Shown: positions 1 to 8,391 of the stretch, in pieces
Position numbering within the stretch: the first letter of the stretch is position 1
Layout: each line of letters starts with the position of its first letter
Source: JAGNRR01 sp964612525
GTDB lineage: Bacteria > Bacteroidota > Bacteroidia > Chitinophagales > Chitinophagaceae
Assembly: GCA_964612525.1 (NCBI GenBank)
Contig: CAZTCQ010000054.1
Span: 1 to 19,155 of the forward strand
Length of the DNA stretch: 19,155 nt
Reading direction: 5' to 3'
Notes under the pieces: generated by a model
Seen by the model: only the letters and a program-made list of their open reading frames with translations
Database searches by the model: none
Told to the model about the DNA's origin: nothing
Translations under genes and position numbers: made by a program

Positions 1-690
1 AAGAAAAAAGCAGCGCCAAAAAAGAAAGCGGCAGCTAAAAAACCCCTGAACAAGGCTCCTGAAAAAACAGTCTCAAGAAGAGCTGTGGTCCTTGAGCAAA
101 AAAAGAAGGTAAAAAAACCACCAACTTCCATTAGAGAAAACTCCAAGAAGTTTAAGCCGTCGGCACCTACGAATGTGAAGACGATTAAAAACACAAGTGG
201 TAAAATATTAGGTCACAGAGCTACTCATGAACTAAATAAGTTAACTAAAAAGAAAAAAGTAGTCGCAGGAAAAACTACGAAACGTAAGTCCATCTTAGGG
301 GGCAATAAAGGGTCCGGTACTTTTAAACGCTATAGCGATAAAGAGCTAGAGCGCTTTAAGAAAGTAATCGTTGAGAAGCTTGAGAAAGCTCGTACCGAAT
401 TAAATTACTTACAAGGCCTTATTACAAGAAAAGATAGTTCGGGCACTGAAGATACTGAAAGTAGGTACGCTAGTATGGAAGATGGCAGCTTAGCAAATCA
501 GCGAGAGCAACTGAACCAAATGGCGGGAAGACAAATTAAGTTTATAAATAACTTAGAAAAAGCTGTTATTCGTATCAAGAATAAAACCTACGGTGTTTGT
601 CGTGAAACTGGAAATCTTATTTCTAAGAAAAGATTATTAGCAGTGCCTCACGCTACTTTAAGTAAGGCCGCTAAGGATTCTCGTAGATAA
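1..690 (+). CDS. DksA/TraR-family protein with lysine-rich N-terminal extension (5' partial)
   Basis: The frame is open from base 1, so the start lies upstream of the window; a GTG at 85 is in frame but need not be the start. The C-terminal ~120 residues (from about nt 331) match the Bacteroidetes DksA/TraR type: a helical RYSDKELERFK segment, a coiled-coil-like stretch, then KTYGVCRETGNLI and RLLAVPHATLS. Only one of the four zinc-binding cysteines of classical DksA is present, which is usual in this clade. The first ~110 visible residues are low complexity and rich in Lys, Ala and Pro, like a histone H1 tail, and could bind nucleic acid or RNA polymerase non-specifically. Family role: RNA polymerase secondary-channel regulator. 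Whether this member binds polymerase or ppGpp cannot be seen. The gene ends at a strong hairpin shared with fabH. Confidence 0.85.
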   Translation, partial: KKKAAPKKKAAAKKPLNKAPEKTVSRRAVVLEQKKKVKKPPTSIRENSKKFKPSAPTNVKTIKNTSGKILGHRATHELNKLTKKKKVVAGKTTKRKSILGGNKGSGTFKRYSDKELERFKKVIVEKLEKARTELNYLQGLITRKDSSGTEDTESRYASMEDGSLANQREQLNQMAGRQIKFINNLEKAVIRIKNKTYGVCRETGNLISKKRLLAVPHATLSKAAKDSRR

Positions 691-715
691 TAATCCAGAC
701 AGTAGACTAAAATTC

Positions 716-749
716 AAAAGCGACCTGCCAATGGCGGGTCGCTTTTTTT
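716..749. terminator. Bidirectional intrinsic terminator between dksA-like gene and fabH
   Basis: A 10-bp stem (720-729 with 733-742, one T-G wobble) closes a 3-base loop and is followed by seven T (743-749). The stem is preceded by AAAA (716-719), which extends the helix and gives a U-run on the other strand. It lies between the convergent stops at 690 and 775, so it can stop both transcripts. Confidence 0.9.
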
Positions 750-774
750 GTAGTAAGAATGAGTATAAGCTTAT

Positions 775-1770
775 TTAACTATCATAAGCCCACTTAATAT
801 AAGTAGCGCCCCAAGTGAAGCCACCTCCGAAGGCAGCCAACACGATGTTGTCCCCTTTCTTTAGTTTTTTCTCCCATTCCCAAAGACATAACGGAATCGT
901 ACCATTGGTAGTATTGCCATACCTGTGAATATTGATCATAACTTTATCTTCATCAACCCCCATTCTTTCTCTAGTTGCATCTATAATTCTTTTGTTAGCC
1001 TGATGGGGCACTAACCAAGCCACATCATCAGCCGTCAATTCATTGCGCTGCATAATTTCATAGGCTACATCGGCCATGTTTGTGACAGCAAATTTGAAAA
1101 CGGTTTTTCCTTCTTGATAGACAAAATGTTCCCGATTTTTCACGGTCGCCTCAGTGGCAGGACTAACACTTCCACCAGATTGTTGGTAAAGATATTGCTT
1201 CCCACTTCCGTCTGATTTTAAAACGCTATCTACGATGCCAACGTCTTCGGTAGTTGGCTCCAGCAAAACAGCACCACCACCGTCTCCAAAAATGATGCAG
1301 GTTGCGCGGTCCTCATAATTTAAAATAGAACTCATTTTATCCACGCCTACAATGATTACCTTTTTGTACTTCCCCGTTTCAATAAACTGACTTCCTGTTG
1401 TAAGAGCATACAGAAAACCACTGCAAGCAGCACTTATATCGTAACTAAATGCATTGGTCAACCCACATTCATTACTTATTATATTACCCGTAGCTGGAAA
1501 AACATGGTCGGGTGTGGTGGTTGCACAAATGAGCATATCAATATCCTCGGCTTTGGTACCACTCTTCTCTAGGAGACTTTTTACAGCTTTACTCGCCATG
1601 AATGAAGAACCTAATCCTTCCCCTCTTAAAATTCGTCTTTCCTTAATTCCAGTTCGGGTCGTGATCCACTCATCATTGGTATCCACCAACTTAGCCAAGT
1701 CATCGTTGGTCACTATTTCGTCCGGAACATAACCACTAACAGCGGTTATAGCTGCATTAATTTTTTGCAT
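775..1770 (-). CDS. fabH: Beta-ketoacyl-ACP synthase III (KAS III)
   Basis: FabH condenses acetyl-CoA or another acyl-CoA starter with malonyl-ACP, the first elongation step of type II fatty-acid synthesis in the cytoplasm. The 331 residues are full length for the family. The catalytic triad is visible: Cys116 in SAACSGFLYAL, His256 in VPHQANKR and Asn286 in YGNTT. The glycine-rich C-terminal AAFGGGFTWG is also present. The start is ATG with an A/T-rich leader and no Shine-Dalgarno sequence. The motif after the catalytic Asn reads NTTNGTIPL rather than the commoner NTSAATIPL; I take this as clade variation. The gene stands alone here: the usual plsX and rpmF neighbours are not visible upstream, where a terminator and a secreted-protein gene lie. 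Starter preference (straight or branched) cannot be read from the sequence. Confidence 0.95.
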   Translation of the reverse strand: MQKINAAITAVSGYVPDEIVTNDDLAKLVDTNDEWITTRTGIKERRILRGEGLGSSFMASKAVKSLLEKSGTKAEDIDMLICATTTPDHVFPATGNIISNECGLTNAFSYDISAACSGFLYALTTGSQFIETGKYKKVIIVGVDKMSSILNYEDRATCIIFGDGGGAVLLEPTTEDVGIVDSVLKSDGSGKQYLYQQSGGSVSPATEATVKNREHFVYQEGKTVFKFAVTNMADVAYEIMQRNELTADDVAWLVPHQANKRIIDATRERMGVDEDKVMINIHRYGNTTNGTIPLCLWEWEKKLKKGDNIVLAAFGGGFTWGATYIKWAYDS

Positions 1771-1824
1771 TTTTTATTTTTAATAGAAGGTAAAGTTATT
1801 ATATAGTTTGTCGAAAAAAGAAAA

Positions 1825-1849
1825 CCCTCTTAATATAAAATTAAGAGGG
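1825..1849 (-). terminator. Intrinsic terminator after the three-repeat secreted protein gene
   Basis: A perfect 10-bp stem (1825-1834 with 1840-1849) encloses a 5-base loop. Read on the minus strand it is followed by TTTTCTTTTTTCG. It lies 24 bases past the stop of the gene at 1874-2407 and so separates it from fabH. Confidence 0.85.
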
Positions 1850-1873
1850 CGTTAGTAAGTATTTTTTTACTAA

Positions 1874-2407
1874 TTATCGGTTAGCTACGTCTTTGCGCAT
1901 TACACCGTAATATTGAAATGTTTTTAGTCTCCAACCTTTCTTGATGTACTTATCCGTATCACCAAATTCAGGAACAGTTACCCAGTCCTTAGCTTTAGTC
2001 TTATACCAATTGTAAACAGCTACGTGATTAGCATCACGACGAATCGGCGCATAAAACTGTAGTGTTTTCAATGTATACCCTTGCTGCTGCATGTCAGCAT
2101 CAGGAATAAAATCACCAGCTACACTCACCTGATCTTTGGTAACAGGATTTGTCCAACGATAGACCGCCACACGATTCGGTCCTGGAGTTTTATAAGCATA
2201 AAACAATAATGTTTTGTCTTTATATTTCCATTGCAACAATTGTCCTTCCTGGATTTCACCTTCAGCAAGTGTTACATAGTTCCTATCTACAGAGCTATAC
2301 CAGCGATATACCTTAACCATATCATTATCATACTGAGCCAACGCTTCTTTACCATTGATGAAGAACAAAGAAGCTAACATCACGAGGCCTAAAATTCCTT
2401 TTTTCAT
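1874..2407 (-). CDS. Secreted protein of three 49-residue repeats (DUF5648-like, possible beta-trefoil)
   Basis: The 177-residue product starts with a Sec signal peptide (hydrophobic residues 5-18, likely cleavage after ALA at 24). The mature part is three units of exactly 49 residues starting at 31, 80 and 129. Each opens with V-x-VY-x-W and closes near a Gly-Tyr/Trp-x-L-K-T-x-x-[FY]-Y stretch; for example VKVYRWY, VAVYRWT and VAVYNWY. Unit spacing and the VYRW...FYAY pattern resemble the DUF5648-type repeats found on many secreted bacterial enzymes; threefold symmetry suggests a beta-trefoil. Both points are inference. There is no catalytic domain, lipobox or T9SS sorting domain, so it is probably a soluble periplasmic or Sec-exported protein. 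It is monocistronic, with its own terminator, 116 bp downstream of ispF. No function can be assigned; carbohydrate or matrix binding is only a guess. Confidence 0.8.
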   Translation of the reverse strand: MKKGILGLVMLASLFFINGKEALAQYDNDMVKVYRWYSSVDRNYVTLAEGEIQEGQLLQWKYKDKTLLFYAYKTPGPNRVAVYRWTNPVTKDQVSVAGDFIPDADMQQQGYTLKTLQFYAPIRRDANHVAVYNWYKTKAKDWVTVPEFGDTDKYIKKGWRLKTFQYYGVMRKDVANR

Positions 2408-2456
2408 ATTTATCGTTCTAATATTGATACTACAATGATAATAAATATCTTGTATT

Positions 2457-2464
2457 CAAACCTA
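2457..2464 (-). promoter_or_regulatory. Candidate Bacteroidetes -7 box for the three-repeat gene
   Basis: The minus strand reads TAGGTTTG, matching the Bacteroidetes -7 consensus TAnnTTTG, about 50 bases before the ATG. No TTG -33 element is found at the usual 17-23 base spacing, so support is weak. Confidence 0.35.
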
Positions 2465-2523
2465 ATTTTTGGGTATAAATTGTTGGTGAATAAAGACTTT
2501 GTTGACCTTTACCACTGAAAAAA

Positions 2524-3012
2524 TTAACTTTTCCCAAGTAATACGACAGCATGGGCTTCTATTCCCTCTTCACGTCCGACATAGCCCATCTTTTCGGTCG
2601 TGGTGGCCTTGATAGAAACCTGATTCAATTGTAGCTTCAAAACTTCAGCAATTACTAATCTCATCTGATCAATGTGTGGTCGTAGCTTAGGTTGCTGCAA
2701 GCAAACTGTGGTATCTACATTTACCAATTCATAGCCTGCCTCCTTTATTAGGTCGTATGTTTTTTTGAGTAAAATTTTACTGTCAATTCCTTTAAAAGTA
2801 GAATCGGTATCTGGAAAATGCTTGCCGATATCTCCTAAGCTTAGCGCTCCTAACATAGCGTCACAAATAACATGCAACAAAACATCTGCATCACTATGCC
2901 CTAACGATCCTTTGTCATGAGGAATTTTTATTCCGCCAATCATTAGGTCATAACCAGCTGCTAGTTGATGAAAATCAATGCCTTGGCCTATTCGTAAATC
3001 TATTTTTGACAA
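2524..3012 (-). CDS. ispF: 2-C-methyl-D-erythritol 2,4-cyclodiphosphate synthase
   Basis: IspF converts CDP-ME 2-phosphate to the cyclic diphosphate in the MEP pathway to isoprenoids; it works as a cytoplasmic zinc-dependent trimer. The 162 residues are the usual length. The metal ligands fit Asp13 and His15 (GIDFH) and His47 (DVLLH), with the same spacing as the E. coli residues. The conserved TTTEKMGYVGREEGIEA segment follows near the C-terminus. The start must be TTG: an in-frame TGA lies at 3031-3033 and no ATG or GTG occurs between it and the coding sequence, while the protein aligns with the family from its first residues. It begins 11 bp after the porV stop, so it is probably cotranscribed with porV. 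That link looks like operon economy rather than shared function. Confidence 0.95.
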   Translation of the reverse strand: MSKIDLRIGQGIDFHQLAAGYDLMIGGIKIPHDKGSLGHSDADVLLHVICDAMLGALSLGDIGKHFPDTDSTFKGIDSKILLKKTYDLIKEAGYELVNVDTTVCLQQPKLRPHIDQMRLVIAEVLKLQLNQVSIKATTTEKMGYVGREEGIEAHAVVLLGKS

Positions 3013-3023
3013 GAGAAATTGAT

Positions 3024-4286
3024 TTAGTCGTCACGACTGTCGCGACTGTTCTTGTCTTCTTTCTTTGGTTTTCCTTTTACAATAGAAGAAAAATCATCAA
3101 AATCAAACATGAGCGAGAATCGCAATGTGTTAGACAATGGATTTCTGTTTTGACCATTACCGGAAGGAACAAGATAGGCAAAGTTCAAACCGAAAATATT
3201 ATACTTTACGCCAAGACCTAGTGTGAAATACTGGCGGTCTCCTTTTAATTCACTCTCGCGAAAATATCCTGCGCGGGCAAAAAACTGATCTTGATACCCG
3301 TACTCCGCACCAAAACTTACCATAACTTCTTTTAACTCTTCTGAACCTCCTTCTGGCGCATCGCCAAATGATGAGAAGACTCCATCAATAACTGTTTTAT
3401 CCGTTGGATACGAACGACCAGTAATCGCTCCTGTACTATCTCGCACATACTGAGGTGAAGGCACTAATAACTTATTTAAATCTAAAGCAAAGGTTAGTTT
3501 GTTATACTCATCAATATTATATTCATACGCTGCACCTATCCCTAGGTTGGTGGGAAGGAAGTCGCTTCGATTTGTCGAGTAAGAAACTTTTTGACCCAAA
3601 TTCGTAACAGCGAATCCAAGGTTTAAACGCTGACCTAAGCCCTCGCCCAAATCCTGTCCGATAGGTGTAGTATAAAACGCTCCAAAATCAACAGCGAAAG
3701 AACTACCCGGACTGTAATTAGAACCTGCCGTAGCTGCACCATTTATAATATTTGAACTTATGTATTTACCGCTCAAACCAATCGAAACCTTTTCCGATAG
3801 TTTTCTAGAATAACCTGCGTCTAGCGCAAACTCTCTCGGCTGACCCGTACCGATGCTTTGAGCATTTATATCTGTGTAACTAATACTACCTAATGAGAAA
3901 TAACGCATTCCCAAACTAATCGCTTGGTTTTTGTTATCTTCCTCTCCAAATTTGAAGTAACCGGCGAGGTAAGATAAATTAATGTCATTTACCAAGTCTT
4001 TTAACCAAGGTGTGTATGAAATAGAAACGCCTGCTTCTTTTTTACTCATAGCAATCTTAGCTACATTCCAATATTGTGAATTGGCATCGGGACTTAATGC
4101 TAAACCCACATCACCCATTGCTCCGCTTCTTGCGTCAGGGCTAATTCTCATAAAGGGCACCGCCGTAGTAATTGTATTATAATCTAAACCGTCTTCTTGA
4201 CCAGCTCCATTCACCTGCGCCATCACACTTGCAGGTCCGGAAAGTAAAACCGTAGCTGCAAGCAACATCATTTTTTTTAACTTCAT
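3024..4286 (-). CDS. porV: T9SS outer-membrane protein PorV (LptO family)
   Basis: PorV is a FadL-like outer-membrane beta-barrel that collects T9SS cargo from the translocon and passes it to the PorU sortase. The 420-residue product has a Sec signal peptide (hydrophobic residues 7-18, likely cleavage after MAQ or VMA near 24). The typical PorV N-terminus follows: TAVPFMRISPDARSGAMGDV and then DANSQYWNVAKI. The rest is alternating beta-strand sequence ending in LRFSLMFDFDDF. After the last strand is a 17-20 residue charged tail rich in Lys, Asp, Arg and Ser. It lies directly downstream of porU (108 bp) as in other gliding Bacteroidetes. A TATATTTG box (minus strand, 4386-4393) just after the porU stop could give it a separate promoter. 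The identification is by recognised sequence and context. Confidence 0.93.
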   Translation of the reverse strand: MKLKKMMLLAATVLLSGPASVMAQVNGAGQEDGLDYNTITTAVPFMRISPDARSGAMGDVGLALSPDANSQYWNVAKIAMSKKEAGVSISYTPWLKDLVNDINLSYLAGYFKFGEEDNKNQAISLGMRYFSLGSISYTDINAQSIGTGQPREFALDAGYSRKLSEKVSIGLSGKYISSNIINGAATAGSNYSPGSSFAVDFGAFYTTPIGQDLGEGLGQRLNLGFAVTNLGQKVSYSTNRSDFLPTNLGIGAAYEYNIDEYNKLTFALDLNKLLVPSPQYVRDSTGAITGRSYPTDKTVIDGVFSSFGDAPEGGSEELKEVMVSFGAEYGYQDQFFARAGYFRESELKGDRQYFTLGLGVKYNIFGLNFAYLVPSGNGQNRNPLSNTLRFSLMFDFDDFSSIVKGKPKKEDKNSRDSRDD

Positions 4287-4385
4287 TCTTATTTTATTTA
4301 ATTCTAAATTAAAGAAAGTAATATTCTATATCAATAGGCAATTTTTTAAAACGATCACTGCTTAGGAGAAATCCTGACCGGGAGG

Positions 4386-4393
4386 CAAATATA
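4386..4393 (-). promoter_or_regulatory. Candidate -7 box for porV-ispF
   Basis: The minus strand reads TATATTTG, matching TAnnTTTG, one base after the porU stop codon and about 100 bases before the porV ATG. No TTG -33 element is seen. The porU-porV gap holds no convincing terminator, so readthrough from porU is equally likely. Confidence 0.3.
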
Positions 4394-4394
4394 A

Positions 4395-7300
4395 CTATCT
4401 CAAAATGATTAACTTCTGAATTTTGTCATCAGAAAAGCCATTTTCACTTTTTATTGACAATTTGTATAAATACACACCATTTGCCAGTTTTTCGGAGTAT
4501 TGGTCATTCCCATCCCACATGATACCATCATAACGGGTTCCCGGCGTGTTTATTGTCTCTCTAAATCTTTTAACAACTTTGCCCGTCATACTGAATATTT
4601 TTAAGCTCACTTGCAACGTTTGGTTCGGCATGTTATGCTCAAACATAAAGCGAGTGCTGGTACTAAAAGGATTTGGGTAATTGTATACCCTAGCTAATTT
4701 ACCCTCGGTGCTGCTTACCACAATAAAATCAAGTACAACTTCAGAAGAATTATTTAACACATCCCAAGCTTTAATCCTCAGGCTATGCTTCCCTTCGGCT
4801 ATTCCTTCCAAAGGAAAACGAACAACCCCTTTTTGATAGTCATCTAGTGCAGACTCATAAAAATTATTCAACACAAACGTTTTTTGCGCGTCACCATCCA
4901 ACACAGCGGTAATGTCATGACCCACCGAATTTCCTGAGTAATTTATTCCGTTTTCATCGAATAAATCAATGAGCAACGTTCCTTCCGACTGAGTAATTCC
5001 GCCATTCACAAACTTTCTATCATTAATGAACGGATCAATATCCGGACCTTTATTATCCGAGATTCCTGTCGAGCTACTTCCACCTATGAAAACATCTCTA
5101 TCAAATCCGGTGGCATCACTGGTAGCATCATTCGCGTAGTATGAAATTTTTCCTTTGGCCACGCTGTAGTTAATATCTTTAGGAACAACAAATGTGTAAC
5201 TAAACAATCCATTTTTTACCGTGGCTTGTCCCTTATACAATACGTTGTTCTGAATCTCAAAATCTGTTTGATAACTACCGGGGTCATTCGCTAGGGTGGT
5301 TAATGACTTTGGCTTATCAAAAATGGTAGGAAAAACAGTTCCGTTAAAACCAGTTAGCAAATTATTGTTTTTGTCTGTTACACGACCACTAACCGTGTAT
5401 TTACCCAATGCCTTTAAGGTATCGGTAATGGCATTCCCATTCAGGTCACGAACACTATCCGTTTTAACCTGATGCTTAGGAAATGCCAAGGGTAAACCGG
5501 GATCGCCTATTAAGGCAAATTTTCTGAAATTGGCTGCATCAAACTCGCTGATAGAGCTCACATAACGAATATTTTTAGAGAGTCGATAGGCATCTCCCAA
5601 GGTGGGTAACTCACCATTGTCCATTTCTTTGAACCCTTGATTAAAATAATTCAAATTCATTTGACGGTTTTGGAATTGATATACCAAGCGCGTGGTAGTC
5701 ATTAGCGCGATCGCTCCCCCATTCGGGTTAGCAAATAAAACTTCCCCGGCAGACTTTTGATCGGGATTATCAAACTGGGTAAAATCACAAGTAGCAGTGA
5801 TAAAAATGGGTAATTTATTTTTATTTTCTAAGCCCCGAATATCTTCCATATTCAAAATACGCTCTTCACACCAACCTAGCGGACCACCATGTCCGTTGTA
5901 GTTCACCACAAAAGTTCCGTTAAACAAGTGTTCCTTAATCGTACGGTTGGCCTCTAAGGTACGTGGACCGGCCGGTGTAGAATTTTGCTGAAACGCATCT
6001 ACATAAATTTTATAATTATTGTATTGAGGATAGTTATCAGTAACATAGTCCGACATGATTTCAGCATCATCTAAATGTGCATTGCCATCTTCGTCATCTG
6101 CGTTAAACACCATTGTATTTTTCCAAGGTCCAAAAGAATTGGGGCTATCATAATTTTTTATTTTTGCCACAGCATTATTCGCCTCGGCAGTTGTGCTAGC
6201 AGGAATTCTTCCCACTCCAATATCCAACGTGTTGACAAAAATGGGATCTCCAAACTTGTTAGGATCCTCATTATCATCAAGAAATCCATAAAAATCATCC
6301 GAACAATAACTAGTAGATTTATCATCACTTTCTTGCGTTTGATAAGCGGGCACAAAATTGGTGTTATTTGGAATTCTGTTCTTAAAATCGTAAGAACCAT
6401 CACCAAAAAATAAAACGTTCCGAGGAGCATCGGCCGCACCGTTCGCTTTGTCATAAAACATTTTAATAAAGTTTCGAATCGCACTGACATCTTGCGAGCC
6501 ACTAGAAAATTCATTATAAATTTTGGCAGGCGTAACTACCAATGATTTATAACCACGCCTCTCAGCGTGAAAAGCAGCTAATGCATTGGCCTGACTCACA
6601 AAATTTGGATAGGCAATAATTAAATAATCGACTTGAGCATTCGAATGTAAATCTTGGTTAGCCACTTTGCCAACATAAGTAGGTTCAGAAAAACTAGAAC
6701 CATGAAAGGCAACAAATTTGTGAAGCTTGCTGGCACCTTGCCTAAAACGTAGAGTTCCTCCAGAGTTAGTTGTATTCATCGCAATGGGTTTCAACGGGTC
6801 GGTCACATCCCAAACCTTTGCTTGCGCATTCGCACCTCCTAGTTCAAACTCTGCAATGTTACCATTACCCACACTATTCCAATCCATTATTTTCATGCCC
6901 GAGAAATAATCCAAACGCATTCTGCCATTCAGCTCCACGAAATCAATATAACCCGCAGCCGATCCATTGGAAGGGGTAAATTGAGTATTGACGGATAAAT
7001 TATTTCCACTTGTGGTAAGCGTTCCCGTTCCTTCTTTGATGCGTACGTATGGATCAAAAAATTCATACCCAATTTTTTCTAAGGGTACCGTATGTGCCAA
7101 CTGACCATTCACCGAGACCCTAAAAGTACTAGTGCCGGCAAACGCTACACCTCCTGCTCGTGTTCTCACGTGAACTGGGGTGGCATTATCAATATTCGGC
7201 GCTGATAAGCTAACTGTTTTGCTCAATGATTTTCCGGGCAAATTTCCATACACATCGCTCCACCATGTAGTTCCCACGCGTCCTACGTTGATAAGATCCT

Positions 7301-8204
7301 CGTCATAATAGGTGAAGAAATTACCCGTTCTTACCGTCTGATTTGCCGAACCAAGGCTTACTTGGTTTTGTACTCGCTTGCCACTAGTAGTACCGACGTT
7401 TATATAATAATAAGATTGGTTATTATAATTATTGTACCGATGAGTGAATCGCTTATTTACACTATCCGATAAAATAGTGTGCGGACCATTTGCATAGAAC
7501 AAAACAAAATCACTAGCATCAAATTTTCCATCGCCTCCTCCTTGCACTATAACATGATTTTCAACTAAGTCATCATGGGGAATTATGTTATTATCTTCCG
7601 GTAACATTTCACCTCCATTACCAAAAATTCTAATGGTGGCGGGATTCAAAGAACTCATGTTTAAGCCCAAATTATCTCTTAAAAAATTAAAGTCAATTTT
7701 ATAAAGTCCTTGTTTTTTTATAGCGATTTTATGCCAAGTTCCACTAGCCAAAACTGAGTTTGCCGCATAAACCCGATTCCCTGTTTTTTTTCGGCTCGGT
7801 GCACTTTGTTGCTGCACGTCTAGTTCGTAAGACTCTATTTTTTTTATTTGGCCACTCGCCTCTTTGATGTATTGAGGCACAAACGCGAAAGCAATGGCTT
7901 GTTTGCGCTCCATACTCACGTAAGTTTTCACCTGGAGCGAAGTAGGTACTTTAATTTTTTTATCTTCTAAAACAACATTTTTATAGCGCACGTTTTTTAG
8001 GCGAATCGTAGGCTGAGCCAAATACTGAATCTTTATTTTTTCTACTTTAAATAGCTTATGCTTTTCAACTTTTTCGACAGCCCTTGTTTGAAGGTTTGTT
8101 GGCACACTTACGCCTATGTCTCCCACCTTAATTTCACGCAATTGCGCCTGTCCTTTTGTAAGAGCGAAAAGTAGGCAGAATATCAAAAAAATTCTAAATG
8201 GCAT
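4395..8204 (-). CDS. porU: T9SS sortase PorU, gingipain-like C25 cysteine peptidase
   Basis: PorU sits on the cell surface with PorV, cuts the C-terminal sorting domain from T9SS cargo and attaches the product to surface lipid or releases it. The 1269-residue protein has a signal peptide (MPFRIF...TKGQAQ). An N-terminal beta-rich region of ~500 residues is followed by the C25 caspase-like domain. The catalytic dyad is His772 in VNYNGHGGP and Cys806 in ITATCDF, 34 residues apart, matching the gingipain spacing. The last ~85 residues (RVYNYPNPFSTSTRF, then NGVYLYKL and a final KLIILR) form a type A sorting-domain fold, which PorU itself is known to retain. The start is ATG, 187 bp downstream of gldE. 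In Flavobacterium johnsoniae gldJ precedes porU; here gldE does, as part of a mutY-ssb-gldE-porU-porV-ispF array. The gene looks intact. Confidence 0.95.
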   Translation of the reverse strand: MPFRIFLIFCLLFALTKGQAQLREIKVGDIGVSVPTNLQTRAVEKVEKHKLFKVEKIKIQYLAQPTIRLKNVRYKNVVLEDKKIKVPTSLQVKTYVSMERKQAIAFAFVPQYIKEASGQIKKIESYELDVQQQSAPSRKKTGNRVYAANSVLASGTWHKIAIKKQGLYKIDFNFLRDNLGLNMSSLNPATIRIFGNGGEMLPEDNNIIPHDDLVENHVIVQGGGDGKFDASDFVLFYANGPHTILSDSVNKRFTHRYNNYNNQSYYYINVGTTSGKRVQNQVSLGSANQTVRTGNFFTYYDEDLINVGRVGTTWWSDVYGNLPGKSLSKTVSLSAPNIDNATPVHVRTRAGGVAFAGTSTFRVSVNGQLAHTVPLEKIGYEFFDPYVRIKEGTGTLTTSGNNLSVNTQFTPSNGSAAGYIDFVELNGRMRLDYFSGMKIMDWNSVGNGNIAEFELGGANAQAKVWDVTDPLKPIAMNTTNSGGTLRFRQGASKLHKFVAFHGSSFSEPTYVGKVANQDLHSNAQVDYLIIAYPNFVSQANALAAFHAERRGYKSLVVTPAKIYNEFSSGSQDVSAIRNFIKMFYDKANGAADAPRNVLFFGDGSYDFKNRIPNNTNFVPAYQTQESDDKSTSYCSDDFYGFLDDNEDPNKFGDPIFVNTLDIGVGRIPASTTAEANNAVAKIKNYDSPNSFGPWKNTMVFNADDEDGNAHLDDAEIMSDYVTDNYPQYNNYKIYVDAFQQNSTPAGPRTLEANRTIKEHLFNGTFVVNYNGHGGPLGWCEERILNMEDIRGLENKNKLPIFITATCDFTQFDNPDQKSAGEVLFANPNGGAIALMTTTRLVYQFQNRQMNLNYFNQGFKEMDNGELPTLGDAYRLSKNIRYVSSISEFDAANFRKFALIGDPGLPLAFPKHQVKTDSVRDLNGNAITDTLKALGKYTVSGRVTDKNNNLLTGFNGTVFPTIFDKPKSLTTLANDPGSYQTDFEIQNNVLYKGQATVKNGLFSYTFVVPKDINYSVAKGKISYYANDATSDATGFDRDVFIGGSSSTGISDNKGPDIDPFINDRKFVNGGITQSEGTLLIDLFDENGINYSGNSVGHDITAVLDGDAQKTFVLNNFYESALDDYQKGVVRFPLEGIAEGKHSLRIKAWDVLNNSSEVVLDFIVVSSTEGKLARVYNYPNPFSTSTRFMFEHNMPNQTLQVSLKIFSMTGKVVKRFRETINTPGTRYDGIMWDGNDQYSEKLANGVYLYKLSIKSENGFSDDKIQKLIILR

Positions 8205-8391
8205 AGGCTATCAAATTTAGGTTGAAGCAAGGATATAAAGCGTTATCACTTTCCTTTAAATCAAAAATATTACTTTCAATTGACGTAAAAGTTATCCTTT
8301 TATTGCAAGTCATAGTCAATTTTTACACGACCCTGACTGTGTTCAAGGAGTCATCTATCGAAAAAATTGAAATCAGTAGTAGCAGTAAAAC
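8205..8391. other. gldE-porU intergenic stretch with possible porU -7 box
   Basis: This 187-bp gap occupies the place where gldD is expected but has no gldD-like coding capacity on either strand. A plus-strand open frame from 8222 is only a partial antisense shadow of gldE. On the minus strand TAAATTTG (8212-8219) matches TAnnTTTG but ends only 7 bases before the porU ATG, implying an almost leaderless message, with no TTG element at suitable spacing. No terminator hairpin is evident. Confidence 0.45.

Noticed and set aside
85..87. GTG as the start of the DksA-like gene
   Set aside because: The same frame is open to base 1 and continues the lysine-rich composition, so the real start is most likely outside the window.
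3006..3221. Plus-strand 71-codon frame over ispF and porV
   Set aside because: It is antisense to well-supported genes and shows no recognisable protein features.
6158..6514. Minus-strand 118-codon frame inside porU
   Set aside because: It is a shifted-frame shadow of the intact PorU gene and carries no independent signature.
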